From: JAGQVA01 sp041391725
Lineage (GTDB): Bacteria > Bacteroidota > Bacteroidia > J057
Direction of reading: 5' to 3'
NCBI GenBank assembly: GCA_041391725.1
Contig: JAWKNL010000003.1
Span: 372,001-436,000, forward strand
Length of the DNA stretch: 64,000 nucleotides
Below the pieces are notes generated by a model, which saw only the letters and a list, made by a program, of their open reading frames with translations, was not told the DNA's origin and searched no databases. How positions within the stretch are numbered: position 1 is the first letter of the stretch; every line of letters starts with the position of its first letter. The position numbers were made by a program, and so were the translations under genes. Of this stretch, positions 8,435 through 17,568 are shown piece by piece.

Positions 8435-9417
8435 AAGCAATAGTTATCAACGCCTACGGCGGGCCGGAAGTGCTTTCGTTATCCGATTTCCCTACTCCCA
8501 AACCCGGCCCTGAAGAAATCCTGGTTGAGGTAGCAGCGACTGCGCTCAACCGCGCCGATATCCTCCAGCGCCAGGGCAAATATCCGCCGCCGCCGGGTGT
8601 AAGCCCTGTACCCGGACTTGAGATCGCGGGTGTGGTGGTTTCTGCCGGGTCGGCAGTTACCCGCTGGAGCACAGGTGATCGCGTATGTGGCCTTCTGGCC
8701 GGTGGCGGGTATGCGCAGTATGCAGTTATACACCAGGATATCGCCATGCCTGTGCCTGCAACACTGGGGTTTGAGCAAGCCGCCGCGATACCCGAAGTAT
8801 TTCTGACCGCTTTTCAGGCGCTTGACTGGCTCGCAGCCATACAGCCGGGAGAGTCGGTACTCATTCACGCCGGTGGAAGCGGCGTGGGCACGGCGGCTAT
8901 CCAGATTGCCAGAGAAAAAGGTGCCCGCATTTTCGCCACAGCATCACTATCCAAACACCCCGCCTGCCTCCGCCTCGGAGCAGAAAAAGTCATTGATTAC
9001 CAGTCAGAATCATTTGTATCGGTCATTCAGGATGTAACCGGAGGATCCGGAGTAAATGTCATCCTTGACTTTCTCGCAGCGCCCTGCTTCCAGCAAAATA
9101 TCAATGCACTTGCTACCGACGGACGTTTGGTCATGCTGGCACTCATGGGAGGGCCTGTAGCCGAAAAAATCAACCTCGCCCCCATCCTGACGCGAAGACT
9201 CAAAATCATGGGATCAACCCTGCGCAACAGGTCAGAAGACTATAAAATTGCCCTCAATAAGGCATTTTCTTCGTTTGCCCTCCCGCTTTTTGAGTCTGGC
9301 CAACTGGTCCCCGTAATAGATACTGTTTTCGATTGGGAGGACATTCAACATGCTCATATCCGGATGGAAACCAACCAGAATACAGGTAAAATTGTCCTTC
9401 GGGTGGCAAATCTTTAG
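8431..9417 (+). CDS. NAD(P)H-dependent quinone oxidoreductase, PIG3/zeta-crystallin type
   Basis: 328 aa medium-chain dehydrogenase/reductase. The N-terminal GroES-like half has ALNRADILQRQGKYPPPPG, characteristic of the PIG3 (TP53I3) subfamily, and VPGLEIAGVV. The nucleotide-binding half has HAGGSGVGTAAIQIA, the Rossmann loop of zinc-independent quinone oxidoreductases. The zinc ligands of alcohol dehydrogenases are absent. It should reduce quinones with NADPH in the cytosol. The length is normal for the family. Coupled by a 4-base overlap to the upstream acidic protein. Confidence 0.9.
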   Translation: MKAIVINAYGGPEVLSLSDFPTPKPGPEEILVEVAATALNRADILQRQGKYPPPPGVSPVPGLEIAGVVVSAGSAVTRWSTGDRVCGLLAGGGYAQYAVIHQDIAMPVPATLGFEQAAAIPEVFLTAFQALDWLAAIQPGESVLIHAGGSGVGTAAIQIAREKGARIFATASLSKHPACLRLGAEKVIDYQSESFVSVIQDVTGGSGVNVILDFLAAPCFQQNINALATDGRLVMLALMGGPVAEKINLAPILTRRLKIMGSTLRNRSEDYKIALNKAFSSFALPLFESGQLVPVIDTVFDWEDIQHAHIRMETNQNTGKIVLRVANL

Positions 9418-9469
9418 TTTTACCCGAAAATCTTACATCCTTTTCCTTGCAGAAATTCCTGATCGGAAA

Positions 9470-10090
9470 TTATTTTTCAACCAAAATATCCTGCATTTCT
9501 CCAGGTATATAGTCTTCTCTGGGAATGGAGTAAAACAGCTTTCTCAGGTAGTTGATGCAGCGGTGTTTTTTGTTTCGGGCAACCTGCTCATTCCCGTATC
9601 CCATTTCATTGCAAATGGTTCGCATCGGTTTATTTTCCCAGACAGCAGCAAACAAAACTTCACGACATGCGGGGCTCAGATGTGGCAGAATGCGGCTTAT
9701 CCATCCTGCGGATTCGGTTTCTTCAGGGTTTTCGGGGGGGATGCCCATCATTGTGTCGTCCCATATTGCGGGAAAATATTCTCTTTTCAGTTTCCGCAGT
9801 CTTTTGAGCCAGATGCGAACAGACACTGTTTTCAGGTAAGCATACAGGCAGGAATGGAGTACCGGAGCTCCTGAAATGATTTTCCCATATACCACCATGA
9901 TTGCTTCCTGAAAAACATCTTCTCCGTCAGCGGTACTTCCGCCACAATTCCGGATCAAATGGAGGATGGGGGGTAAATAGTGAAAATAAATTTGCCGGAT
10001 CGCGTCATCGGCCTGTCGGCCTCCTTTTTGAATACCCGCAACGAGGTCTTTCCCGGCAGGCCGGGGCTTTTGTGATATTGTGTTATTCAT
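9470..10090 (-). CDS. ECF-type RNA polymerase sigma factor
   Basis: About 206 aa. Region 2 includes the helix around GEDVFQEAIMVVYGKI (the D-x-F-Q-E motif) and region 4 has LSPACREVLFAAVWENKPMRTICNEMGY, the sigma-70 region 4 HTH. The frame extends to 10171, but the ATG at 10090 (MNNTISQKPR) gives the usual ECF length and avoids an odd 27-residue leader. No anti-sigma gene is adjacent; an outer-membrane protein gene and a phosphatase gene lie upstream of it on the map. Target promoters cannot be read from the window. Confidence 0.85.
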   Translation of the reverse strand: MNNTISQKPRPAGKDLVAGIQKGGRQADDAIRQIYFHYLPPILHLIRNCGGSTADGEDVFQEAIMVVYGKIISGAPVLHSCLYAYLKTVSVRIWLKRLRKLKREYFPAIWDDTMMGIPPENPEETESAGWISRILPHLSPACREVLFAAVWENKPMRTICNEMGYGNEQVARNKKHRCINYLRKLFYSIPREDYIPGEMQDILVEK

Positions 10091-10255
10091 GGTTAAAAAA
10101 TCTTTCGCTAATAGACAAAAAAATATTCTTTTTACCAAGTGCCGGGGGGTTGGATTTTTCTCAAACACCACAGGGCCAGAAAAGATTGTAACGCAAGTTG
10201 ATTTTGTTTTAATGCGTCCGGATATTTATTTCGGGCAAATAATACATACCAACCA

Positions 10256-10735
10256 ATGATTCGGGTCTTATTTGTCTGTTTGGGAAATATATGCCGTTCT
10301 CCCATGGCTGAAGGTTTGTTTATCCATTTGGTAGAACAGGATGGCCTCTCCGAAAAAATTCGAGTGGATTCATGCGGTATCGGTGGCTGGCACTCCGGTG
10401 AGCGCCCCGATCCCAGAATGCGTACTACTGCAGCATCCCATGGCGTGCGCCTGCCTTCCCGTGCAAGACAGGTAAAAAACAGCGATTTTCAGGATTTTGA
10501 CTATATCCTTGCCATGGACAGAAGCAATCTTCAAGATCTGGCATCGCTTGCCCAGCGTGTACCCGGCAAACGTGCCAAAATCGTGAAGATGCGCTATTTT
10601 GATCCCCTGGCACCCGATGCAGACGTGCCCGATCCTTACTACGGAGAGCAGTCTGATTTTGAAGATGTATATATTATGCTGGAGCGCTCCTGCCGGAATC
10701 TGCTTGACTTTATCCGGAAGGAGCACAACCTTTGA
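10256..10735 (+). CDS. Low molecular weight protein-tyrosine phosphatase
   Basis: 159 aa. The P-loop CLGNICRS begins with nucleophile Cys8 and ends with Arg14 (C-x5-R), directly after the N-terminal strand as in the family. The YILAMDRSN motif and the general-acid segment VPDPYYG are present. The gene is complete and cytosolic. In bacteria such enzymes can regulate exopolysaccharide kinases or act on small substrates such as arsenate, but nothing nearby decides between these. It converges on the outer-membrane protein gene with only five bases between the stops. Confidence 0.93.
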   Translation: MIRVLFVCLGNICRSPMAEGLFIHLVEQDGLSEKIRVDSCGIGGWHSGERPDPRMRTTAASHGVRLPSRARQVKNSDFQDFDYILAMDRSNLQDLASLAQRVPGKRAKIVKMRYFDPLAPDADVPDPYYGEQSDFEDVYIMLERSCRNLLDFIRKEHNL

Positions 10736-10740
10736 TCTAA

Positions 10741-13643
10741 TTAGAAACCGCCCCCTCTGCGCCACGGCTCCCCTCCGGGGCCGCCCGGGCCACCGGGGCC
10801 ACCGGGGCCGCCGGGACCATCAGGTGAACCGGCAGGTTTTACAAACTCCCGGATATTGTAAGTGAAGGTGAGCATCAGGTAACGCTGTAGTACTACTGTG
10901 CGCAGGTCTTCGATATAGATATCGCTGACCGTGCGCTGGATGCTGTTGTTTTGTCTCAGCATATCAAAAACAGAAAGCTGAATTTCTCCGCGCTGATTTT
11001 TAAACAATTTTTTGGCCAGGCCCGAATTCCAGAGCCAGAAATTCTGGTCAAAGCCCTCACTAAGGCCTTTATAAAACTGATTGGTAACGGTACTTCTGAA
11101 AACGATGCCTTTTCCAACAATCACATTTACCCGCGCAGATGAGACCTGATTGAGATATTGGGTGTTGAGCGAAGCCTGAAGTGTATTTACTGCATTGCTG
11201 AGATTGGACTGGGAAGAAAGCGTAAAATCAAACTTCTCGCTGATATTGCTGCTCAGCACAACGCCTACACCAGGGTCGTATTGGAAGTGGTATTGAGCAC
11301 ACCATTGACTATACCGGGGGTGCGCCGATAGTCTCGGAAAGGTTAAAATTGATATTCGACTTAATGGGTTTGATCGGTATCCCGTAAGTGATAAAGGAGC
11401 GAACACTCCAGTTTCCATCGAGATTCACCGGACGGATCAACTGCGCGCCCCTGCGGCAGAATAATGCCTTCAGAAAGAATTGTATCGCTGCGGGCGATCA
11501 GGGTGCTGTTGCCGACATAGTGCTGGGTGTAGTTACCGCTCAGCATAAAGAAAAATATCCTTGATTTTTCGGTATTGGTACTGTTGTACCTGAAAACCGC
11601 TGTATGCTGATAACTCTGATCGAGATCCTGATTCCCGGTGCGCAGTTGAAGCGGGTTGCTGTTGTCGATCACCTCCTGAAGCTGAGAGATAGAAGGCGGG
11701 GTCGTATTGGTCCGGTACATGGCAAAAATACTGTTTTGCCCCTCCAGTCTCATCCGGAAAAATGCGGTAGGAAGAAGATTAAAAAAAGTGCGGTTTACAT
11801 TATCGGCATAGGGAAGCACCTGTTCCCCGGCAAGGCCTGCCCATTGGGCTGAGAGGCGGGTAGTAAAAAATGTCTTTTTCCCTCTGATCATATAACCGGC
11901 GCCCAGTTGATGCGCCTGATATGTGCTGTTGAATACATTGGAAAGGGGCACATTCAGGGTCGAGTAGTCACCAGTCATATCTTCATAGTCATACGTCGAT
12001 TTTTCCGAATCATTCCATTCAGGTGACCATGAGTAATTGAGCTGAAGCATACCCTTTTCTGTAACTGGCTCTGTGTACATCAGGTTGGTCGAGACGTTCC
12101 AACTGTTTTTGTCCAGAATCGACTGTTGATCCAGCGTATCAAACGATGCGGGCTGAGTGAAGTAATTGAGAGTGGAATACAACTGATTGTCGCCAGAGTT
12201 TTCGCTGTAACCGGTACGCACGTTGAGAGAGATTGTGCGGCCCTGCTTCGCAAACTGATGGCGCAGCAAAAACATATTGTTGAAGTCCAATCCCAGGAGG
12301 TCGGATTCAAAAATGGAGGAAGAATTGTTGAGCAGAAAATCAGCCAGCGAGGTAGATGCCAGCGTATTTTCATCTCCGGCGTTTTGTTGAATGGTGACCC
12401 TGGGGCGAATGAGGAGGGAGGTTTTATCGGTAAATTTATAATTCATCCGCAGGCTTGCCCTGTGGTTGAGATTGTGTGTAGTGCTTTCGCTGTTTTCCCT
12501 GTAAACCTGTCCTGTATCAGCGTTGAGGATATACTGGCGGTTGAGGTCGGAGAGGGCATCATTGGAGGAAAGGTTGAAAAAATAACTTCCGGCGACTTCC
12601 ATTTTTTTGCCCCAGTTGTCGGAATAGTTTATCCCGAAAGCATGGGTTGTGGAAATACCGCCCTGCTGTGATACAAGAAAATCGCCCGCATCACCGCCGC
12701 CGCGCCCCCCGCCAAAACCACCACCACCAAATCCGCCACCGCCGCCTCTGCGTCCACCACCACCTGAACTCATGACTCCCAGCAAGTCTTCGTTGGAGAA
12801 GTTTTGCTGATTGATATTATTGGACTGTGCGAGAAGCGAAATACGGCGGGCTTTGCTGAAATAATTGATATTACCCCCGGCCTGATAGCGGCTGCCGCCT
12901 TCCTGAAATTCCCCGTCATAACCGTAGCCGCTATAGACTTTCCCGAAGATTCCGTTGCTCATTTTCTCCCGGGTAATAATATTAATAGTTTTGGTCGTAT
13001 TCCCGTCGTCCACACCGGTAAACTGCGCCTGATCACTCTGCTGATCAAACACCTGAATTTTGGCAATCACCTCAGCCGGGAGATTTCGCAGTGCAGTGGA
13101 AGGGTCGCTGCCAAAAAATTCCTTTCCGTCCACCAGCACCTGTTTTACTTCTTCACCACCTACCGACACCTTTCCGTTGGTCATGGAGATTCCAGGCATT
13201 TTCTGAACGAGGTCTTCAGCATTCGCATCAGGATTGGTTTTGAATGCGCCGGCGTTAAACTGCGTGGTATCGCCTTTCTGCTGAGCCTGGGCCACTTCTC
13301 CTTCTATCACCACTTCCTTCAGATCGTAATTTTTCACTTCCAGAGACACAGTTTCCAGCGTCAGTGACTGATTGGTTACAGATAATGGAAGTGTAAAATC
13401 ATTCATTCCCAGTGCCGTTACCCTGAGTAGATAATCACCCGGCTTCACCAGGCGGAGGACAAAAGCACCATCGGGCCCGGCAAATGCCCCGCGCTGGCCG
13501 GTGCCGTCCTTTTCAAGGACAATTTTTGCACCGACGGATGGTGTCTGATCCGGATTCAGGACTTTTCCGGAGATCTCAAAGGTCTGGCCAAATGCAATCA
13601 GACTACTCAGGAGAAATGTAAATAACAACCCATACTTTTTCAT
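10741..13643 (-). pseudogene. Outer-membrane beta-barrel protein (OMP_b-brl_3/TonB-plug type), frameshifted
   Basis: One gene split into frames 13643-11361 and 11418-10741. The N-terminus has a signal peptide (ends IAFGQ), a carboxypeptidase-regulatory-like beta domain (FEISGKVLNPDQTPSVGAKI) and a plug-like domain (LVQKMPGISM, QVLVDGKEFFG); the beta-barrel follows. A glycine-rich insert lies at about residues 290-318 and the C-terminus ends in a collagen-like G-P-G repeat. Between 11452 and 11270 the homologous sequence passes through three frames. Removing one base from the C4 run at 11448-11451, adding one to the G5 run at 11316-11320 and adding one at about 11280 restores continuous sequence through RPVNLDGNWS, IVNGVLNTTSN and YDPGVGVVLSSN. 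It would sit in the outer membrane with an unknown ligand. It is either a real pseudogene or a consensus-sequence error. Confidence 0.85.
10759..10815 (-). repeat. Collagen-like G-P-G coding repeat at the 3' end of the outer-membrane protein gene
   Basis: Tandem 9-base units (GGCCCCGGT-like on the coding strand) encode GPGGPGGPGGPGG near the C-terminus. The run stays in frame with the second gene fragment. Confidence 0.7.
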
Positions 13644-13780
13644 AAATTCAGGTCTCAGTTTGTGAAGAACAGGTATTAGACAGTGGATTCATTTTGCTTA
13701 TTCCCCGGGAAATAATTATTCCTCTTTTTACTCGTTTTTCCATCATGCCGGGGGTATATTCACCATTTCAATATTTGTAT

Positions 13781-14287
13781 ATGTCTATTCGCATTCTGGC
13801 TTTTACACTTTTGACCTTCTCTTTTTTTCAGGCGGTTTATGCACAACTGGGTATCAGCGAACACATACTCACCGAAAAATATGGCAAACAGACTATCCGG
13901 AGAACCACGCCTTCGGCAGAAGGATATCACGACATTATGTTTGAAATCAACCCGGGCTATTTTCTGTTGGCGAAGGTAAGAGAATCTGACAGCCTGACCG
14001 TTCTGCTCAGTTATTCCATGCGAAACCCGGCTATAGGAAAACAGACCTACAACAAAATCGTGAAGGAAAGTTTTTCTTCGTTTAAGCCCGAAAAAAAATT
14101 TACATCCAAAGATCCTTTTGATCTTCGTACCTGCCATTACAACCCCGAAGCCGGAGAAATGGTGATGCGGATTCACGGTTCACGGCAAAAGGAATTCCCG
14201 CTCAGAGGTTTTCTTCTGGTTAATGATGTTTTAATTATCGATGAAATCCTCCTTACCGTAAACGGGCAGTGGGAGGAGGAAGAATAA
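13781..14287 (+). CDS. Hypothetical exported protein
   Basis: 168 aa from the ATG at 13781. Residues 1-22 are a clear signal peptide (hydrophobic ILAFTLLTFSFFQ, then AVYAQ). The frame opens earlier, at 13694, but the added residues would bury the signal peptide. The mature part is a soluble domain of unknown family with no recognisable motif, ending in an acidic tail. It is probably periplasmic. It diverges from the outer-membrane protein gene, and its stop codon is part of the terminator hairpin shared with the next gene. Confidence 0.7.
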   Translation: MSIRILAFTLLTFSFFQAVYAQLGISEHILTEKYGKQTIRRTTPSAEGYHDIMFEINPGYFLLAKVRESDSLTVLLSYSMRNPAIGKQTYNKIVKESFSSFKPEKKFTSKDPFDLRTCHYNPEAGEMVMRIHGSRQKEFPLRGFLLVNDVLIIDEILLTVNGQWEEEE

Positions 14288-14309
14288 CACTCCGGGAGTG
14301 TTACTTTTT
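14285..14309. terminator. Compact bidirectional terminator overlapping two stop codons
   Basis: The perfect 8-bp palindromic stem TAACACTC-CGG-GAGTGTTA at 14285-14303 is followed by CTTTTT. The plus-strand gene ends in its left arm (TAA 14285-14287) and the minus-strand gene ends in its right arm (14301-14303). Confidence 0.7.
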
Positions 14310-14651
14310 ACGTTCTTCCATACATTCATCCATAAATGCCACTGCACGGCGAAGGTGAGGAATAACGATGGTTCCTCCCACCAGCAGGGAAATCTCGAAT
14401 ACCTCCATCAGTTCCTTTTCTGTGGCACCTGCCTCCAGTGAAGACTGGATATGGTAACGCACACAGTCATCGCAACGGAGCACCATAGAAGCCGAAAGGC
14501 CGATCAGTTCTTTGGTTCTGACATCCAGCGCACCTTCCTGATAGGTGTTGGTGTCGAGGTTGTAAATGCGTTTGATGATCTTTGAATCCGAATCGAGGAT
14601 CCGTTTATTCATTTTTTCGCGAAAGTCATTGAATGCCTGTACCTGGGACAT
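14301..14651 (-). CDS. Carboxymuconolactone decarboxylase/AhpD-family protein
   Basis: 116 aa, all alpha. The redox-type motif C60-D-D-C63 with H67 (CDDCVRYH) is the AhpD-like CxxC-x3-H signature, preceded by RTKELIGLSASMVLR. Members act as alkylhydroperoxidase-like or thiol-dependent peroxidase components; true decarboxylases lack the CxxC. The protein is cytosolic and of normal length. It stands alone and convergent with the exported protein gene; no ahpC or peroxiredoxin gene is adjacent, so the reductant is unknown. Confidence 0.88.
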   Translation of the reverse strand: MSQVQAFNDFREKMNKRILDSDSKIIKRIYNLDTNTYQEGALDVRTKELIGLSASMVLRCDDCVRYHIQSSLEAGATEKELMEVFEISLLVGGTIVIPHLRRAVAFMDECMEERKK

Positions 14652-14735
14652 AGATAATGGTTAATTGTGAATGGTGAATGGTGGGAGGGGTAAATGAAAA
14701 GATGCAAAAATAACGGTAGCTTAATAATAAATTTT

Positions 14736-14743
14736 TAATTTTG
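14736..14743 (+). promoter_or_regulatory. -7 promoter element for pgk
   Basis: TAATTTTG matches TAnnTTTG exactly, 20 bases before the pgk ATG. No clear -33 TTTG is visible. Confidence 0.45.
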
Positions 14744-14763
14744 CTGCCTTAAATGCAAGTTAT

Positions 14764-15948
14764 ATGAAATACCTAGACCAGGCCAATATCAAAGGAAGAC
14801 GCGCGCTGATCCGCGTGGATTTCAACGTACCCCTTGACAAGTCATTCGAAGTCACTGACGATCGCCGTATCAGCGAAGCAGCACCTACTATACAGTATAT
14901 TCTCGACCGTGGAGGTTCGGCAGTACTGATGTCCCATCTGGGTCGCCCCAAAGATGCACCTGAAGACAAATACAGCCTGCGCCATACCGTGAATACGCTG
15001 AAAAAACATGTAAAAGCAGAAGTGCTTTTTGGTGGTGACTGTGTTGGAGAAGAAGCGTTTAATATGAGCGCCAACCTGAAACCGGGACAGGTTCTTCTGC
15101 TGGAAAACCTCCGTTTCTACAAAGAGGAAACAAAAGGCGATGAGGCTTTCTCCGAAAAACTTTCCCACCACGGTGATTATTATGTAAATGATGCTTTCGG
15201 AACGGCTCACCGTGCGCACGCAAGTACGACGATTGTTGCCAAATTTTTCCAGGAATCCTACTGCGGACTTCTCCTGCAAAAAGAAATTGTCAACGCCGAT
15301 AAAGTGCTTAACAGTACGGAAAGACCGGTATGCGCCATTATGGGCGGAGCCAAGGTTTCTGACAAAATCCTGATTATAGAAAACCTTCTTGAGCGGGTGG
15401 ACTATCTCCTCATCGGGGGCGGAATGGCTTTTACTTTCCTTCGCGCCAAAGGTTATAAAGTAGGGAAATCACTGCTGGAAGAGGACAAAATCATCACGGC
15501 TGCCGACCTGCTGAAAAAAGCAGCACAGAAAAATGTAAAAATACTCACTCCGGTTGACTCCGTCGTTTCGGATGTTTTCGGAGAGGATGGAAAAACTGCG
15601 GTGGTAAGGAATGAAGATTTCCCCGATGACATGATGGGTCTTGATATCGGACCGCAGACATTTGAGTATTATTACAACACCATCCTTGAATCAAAGATTA
15701 TCCTCTGGAATGGCCCGATGGGTGTTTTCGAAATGGATAAATTTGCAAAAGGTACTATGGCCGTAGCTGAGGCAGTGGTAAAAGCAACCCAAAACGGATC
15801 CTTCTCACTGATCGGTGGTGGAGATTCTGCTGCTGCGATTGCCAAAGCCGGGCTGGAAGATCAGGTGTCTTACGTATCCACCGGAGGTGGTGCACTACTG
15901 GAATACCTGGAAGGAAAAGTACTTCCTGGGATTGCTGCATTGGGCTAA
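14764..15948 (+). CDS. pgk: Phosphoglycerate kinase
   Basis: 394 aa, full length. Catalyses 1,3-bisphosphoglycerate + ADP to 3-phosphoglycerate + ATP in glycolysis. The family signature RRALIRVDFNVPLD is near the start, followed by DDRRI, SHLGRPK, LLENLRFY, the NDAFGTAHRAHAS phosphate-binding segment, MGGAKVSDKI, and the C-terminal GGGDSAAAIAKAG nucleotide-binding loop. It has its own promoter element and a strong terminator, so it is a single-gene unit. No other glycolytic gene is adjacent. Confidence 0.98.
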   Translation: MKYLDQANIKGRRALIRVDFNVPLDKSFEVTDDRRISEAAPTIQYILDRGGSAVLMSHLGRPKDAPEDKYSLRHTVNTLKKHVKAEVLFGGDCVGEEAFNMSANLKPGQVLLLENLRFYKEETKGDEAFSEKLSHHGDYYVNDAFGTAHRAHASTTIVAKFFQESYCGLLLQKEIVNADKVLNSTERPVCAIMGGAKVSDKILIIENLLERVDYLLIGGGMAFTFLRAKGYKVGKSLLEEDKIITAADLLKKAAQKNVKILTPVDSVVSDVFGEDGKTAVVRNEDFPDDMMGLDIGPQTFEYYYNTILESKIILWNGPMGVFEMDKFAKGTMAVAEAVVKATQNGSFSLIGGGDSAAAIAKAGLEDQVSYVSTGGGALLEYLEGKVLPGIAALG

Positions 15949-15969
15949 GAAAAGATATTTAAATACAAA

Positions 15970-16005
15970 ACGCGGGTCTGCGATTGCAAGCCCGCGTTTT
16001 TTTTT
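15970..16005. terminator. Bidirectional terminator between pgk and serS
   Basis: ACGCGGG (15970-15976) pairs with CCCGCGT (15991-15997), followed by nine Ts at 15997-16005. On the other strand the stem is followed by TTTTG, so it can also end serS transcription. Confidence 0.85.
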
Positions 16006-16014
16006 CAGAGAAAT

Positions 16015-17289
16015 TTATATCCGGTCAAAGCCGGTGTATTTGCGCAATACCTCAGGAATCACAATACTGCCGTCGGCCTGCTGGTTGTTTTCGAGCAGAG
16101 CCGCCACAATACGGGGCAGGGCCAGTGCGCTTCCGTTGAGGGAGTGGGCGAGCTGGGTTTTCTTGTTTTCATCGCGGTAACGCAATTTGAGGCGATTGGT
16201 CTGGTATGTCTCAAAATTACTGACCGAACTTACTTCCAGCCAGCGGCCCTGACCAGCGCTATACACCTCCAGGTCATAGGTTTTGGCAGAAGTAAAACTC
16301 ATATCACCTGCGCAGAGCAGCAGGCGGTGCCAGGGAAGTTCGAGCGCATTGAGAAGACTTTCCGAATGACGGGTCATGGCCTCCAGGGTATCGTAGGAGT
16401 GTTCGGGCAGGGTAATTTGCACGATTTCCACTTTGTCAAACTGGTGAAGGCGGTTGAGGCCCTTCACATCTTTGCCATAAGACCCTGCTTCCCTGCGAAA
16501 ACAAGGCGTATATCCGCAGTTTTTAATGGGAAGATCTTCGGCATTGACGATCACGTCGCGGTAAAGATTGGTAATAGGAACTTCGGCTGTCGGGATCAGG
16601 TAGAAGCCATCTCTTTCGGCAAAGTACATCTGTCCGTCTTTATCAGGAAGCTGGCCGGTAGCAAAACCAGAGGCCTCGTTGACCATCAGCGGCGGCATGA
16701 TTTCGGTATAACCTGCTTCCCTGGCCTGATCCAGAAAAAAGGTAATCAGCGCGCGCTGAAGTGCTGCGCCTTTACCTTTATACACCGGAAAACCGGCACC
16801 GGTGAGTTTTACCCCCAGTTCCCAGTCGATGATATCATGATCACGGGCAAGTTCCCAGTGAGGTTTGGCAGGGAAATCAAACGTAACCTGCTTATTATTT
16901 CCCTGAACGACGACATTATCATCAGCAGACTTTCCTCCGGGCACAGATGCATGGGGAGTATTGGGGATGGAGGTCAGCAACTGATAGGATTCTTCCTCAA
17001 CAGAAGCCTGCACCTGTTCCAGTTCTTTGATTTTATCCTTGGCACTGGCCAGTTCAGCGCGCAGGGATTCAGCTTCCTCCTTTTTCCCATCTTTCATGAG
17101 GGAGCCAATGGATTTGGAGGATTGGTTGATCACATTTCTCAGTTGCTCCAGTTCGGTTACCGTCTGCCGGCGCTTATTGTCAAGTTCCAGCAGCTTTCCG
17201 ATTTTTGCAGCAGCGTCCGCCACATTTTTCTTTTCCAGTCCGGCGACCAGTTGGTCTGCTTCCGTCCGGATTTTCTGAATCTCAAGCAT
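16015..17289 (-). CDS. serS: Seryl-tRNA synthetase
   Basis: 424 aa, full length. Charges tRNA-Ser with serine. Residues 1-105 form the tRNA-binding coiled-coil arm (LLELDNKRRQTVTELEQL and following heptads). The class II catalytic core carries motif 2 around FRREAGSYGKDVKGLNRLHQF and motif 3 with LNGSALALPRIVAALLENNQ. The start is the ATG giving MLEIQKIR, normal for the family. It is divergent from rho, with about 280 bases between the genes. Confidence 0.98.
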   Translation of the reverse strand: MLEIQKIRTEADQLVAGLEKKNVADAAAKIGKLLELDNKRRQTVTELEQLRNVINQSSKSIGSLMKDGKKEEAESLRAELASAKDKIKELEQVQASVEEESYQLLTSIPNTPHASVPGGKSADDNVVVQGNNKQVTFDFPAKPHWELARDHDIIDWELGVKLTGAGFPVYKGKGAALQRALITFFLDQAREAGYTEIMPPLMVNEASGFATGQLPDKDGQMYFAERDGFYLIPTAEVPITNLYRDVIVNAEDLPIKNCGYTPCFRREAGSYGKDVKGLNRLHQFDKVEIVQITLPEHSYDTLEAMTRHSESLLNALELPWHRLLLCAGDMSFTSAKTYDLEVYSAGQGRWLEVSSVSNFETYQTNRLKLRYRDENKKTQLAHSLNGSALALPRIVAALLENNQQADGSIVIPEVLRKYTGFDRI

Positions 17290-17381
17290 AGTTAAAAATA
17301 AAGTTTGCAGCGAAATAACAAAAACCTATGCAGATTCGTAAGAAAACTTAACACTAATTGATGGATGATTGCAGATATTTT

Positions 17382-17412
17382 TTTGGAAACTGCAATTAAT
17401 TGCGTAGCTTTG
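17382..17412 (+). promoter_or_regulatory. Promoter of rho with both Bacteroidota elements
   Basis: -33 TTTG at 17382-17385, exactly 19 bases of spacer, then -7 TAGCTTTG at 17405-17412. This is the best promoter match in the window. It implies a leader of about 150 bases before rho, long enough for regulation, though no clear hairpin is visible in it. Confidence 0.75.
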
Positions 17413-17568
17413 TGCGGTTCATTCAATTCAAGTTCCATTTCCTATACATTGTGCTTTTCTTTTATGAGCTAAAAGGCTGAACAGTCAGGCACATCTCACT
17501 ATCATCCACATCACGTTATCTCCATCCACATGATTCAAGATTATTCTTGAAACAACCACAATCAATAT

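Noticed and set aside
10759..10815. G/C-rich run that could be a terminator hairpin
   Set aside because: It has no T tract and encodes an in-frame G-P-G tail of the outer-membrane protein.
10741..11418. Separate short gene starting at 11418
   Set aside because: Its first 40 residues are nonsense relative to the family; the sequence becomes family-like only downstream of the frame lesions, so it is the 3' part of the gene starting at 13643.
16144..17295. Long open frame on the plus strand opposite serS
   Set aside because: serS is complete and conserved; the opposite frame is a by-product of codon bias.
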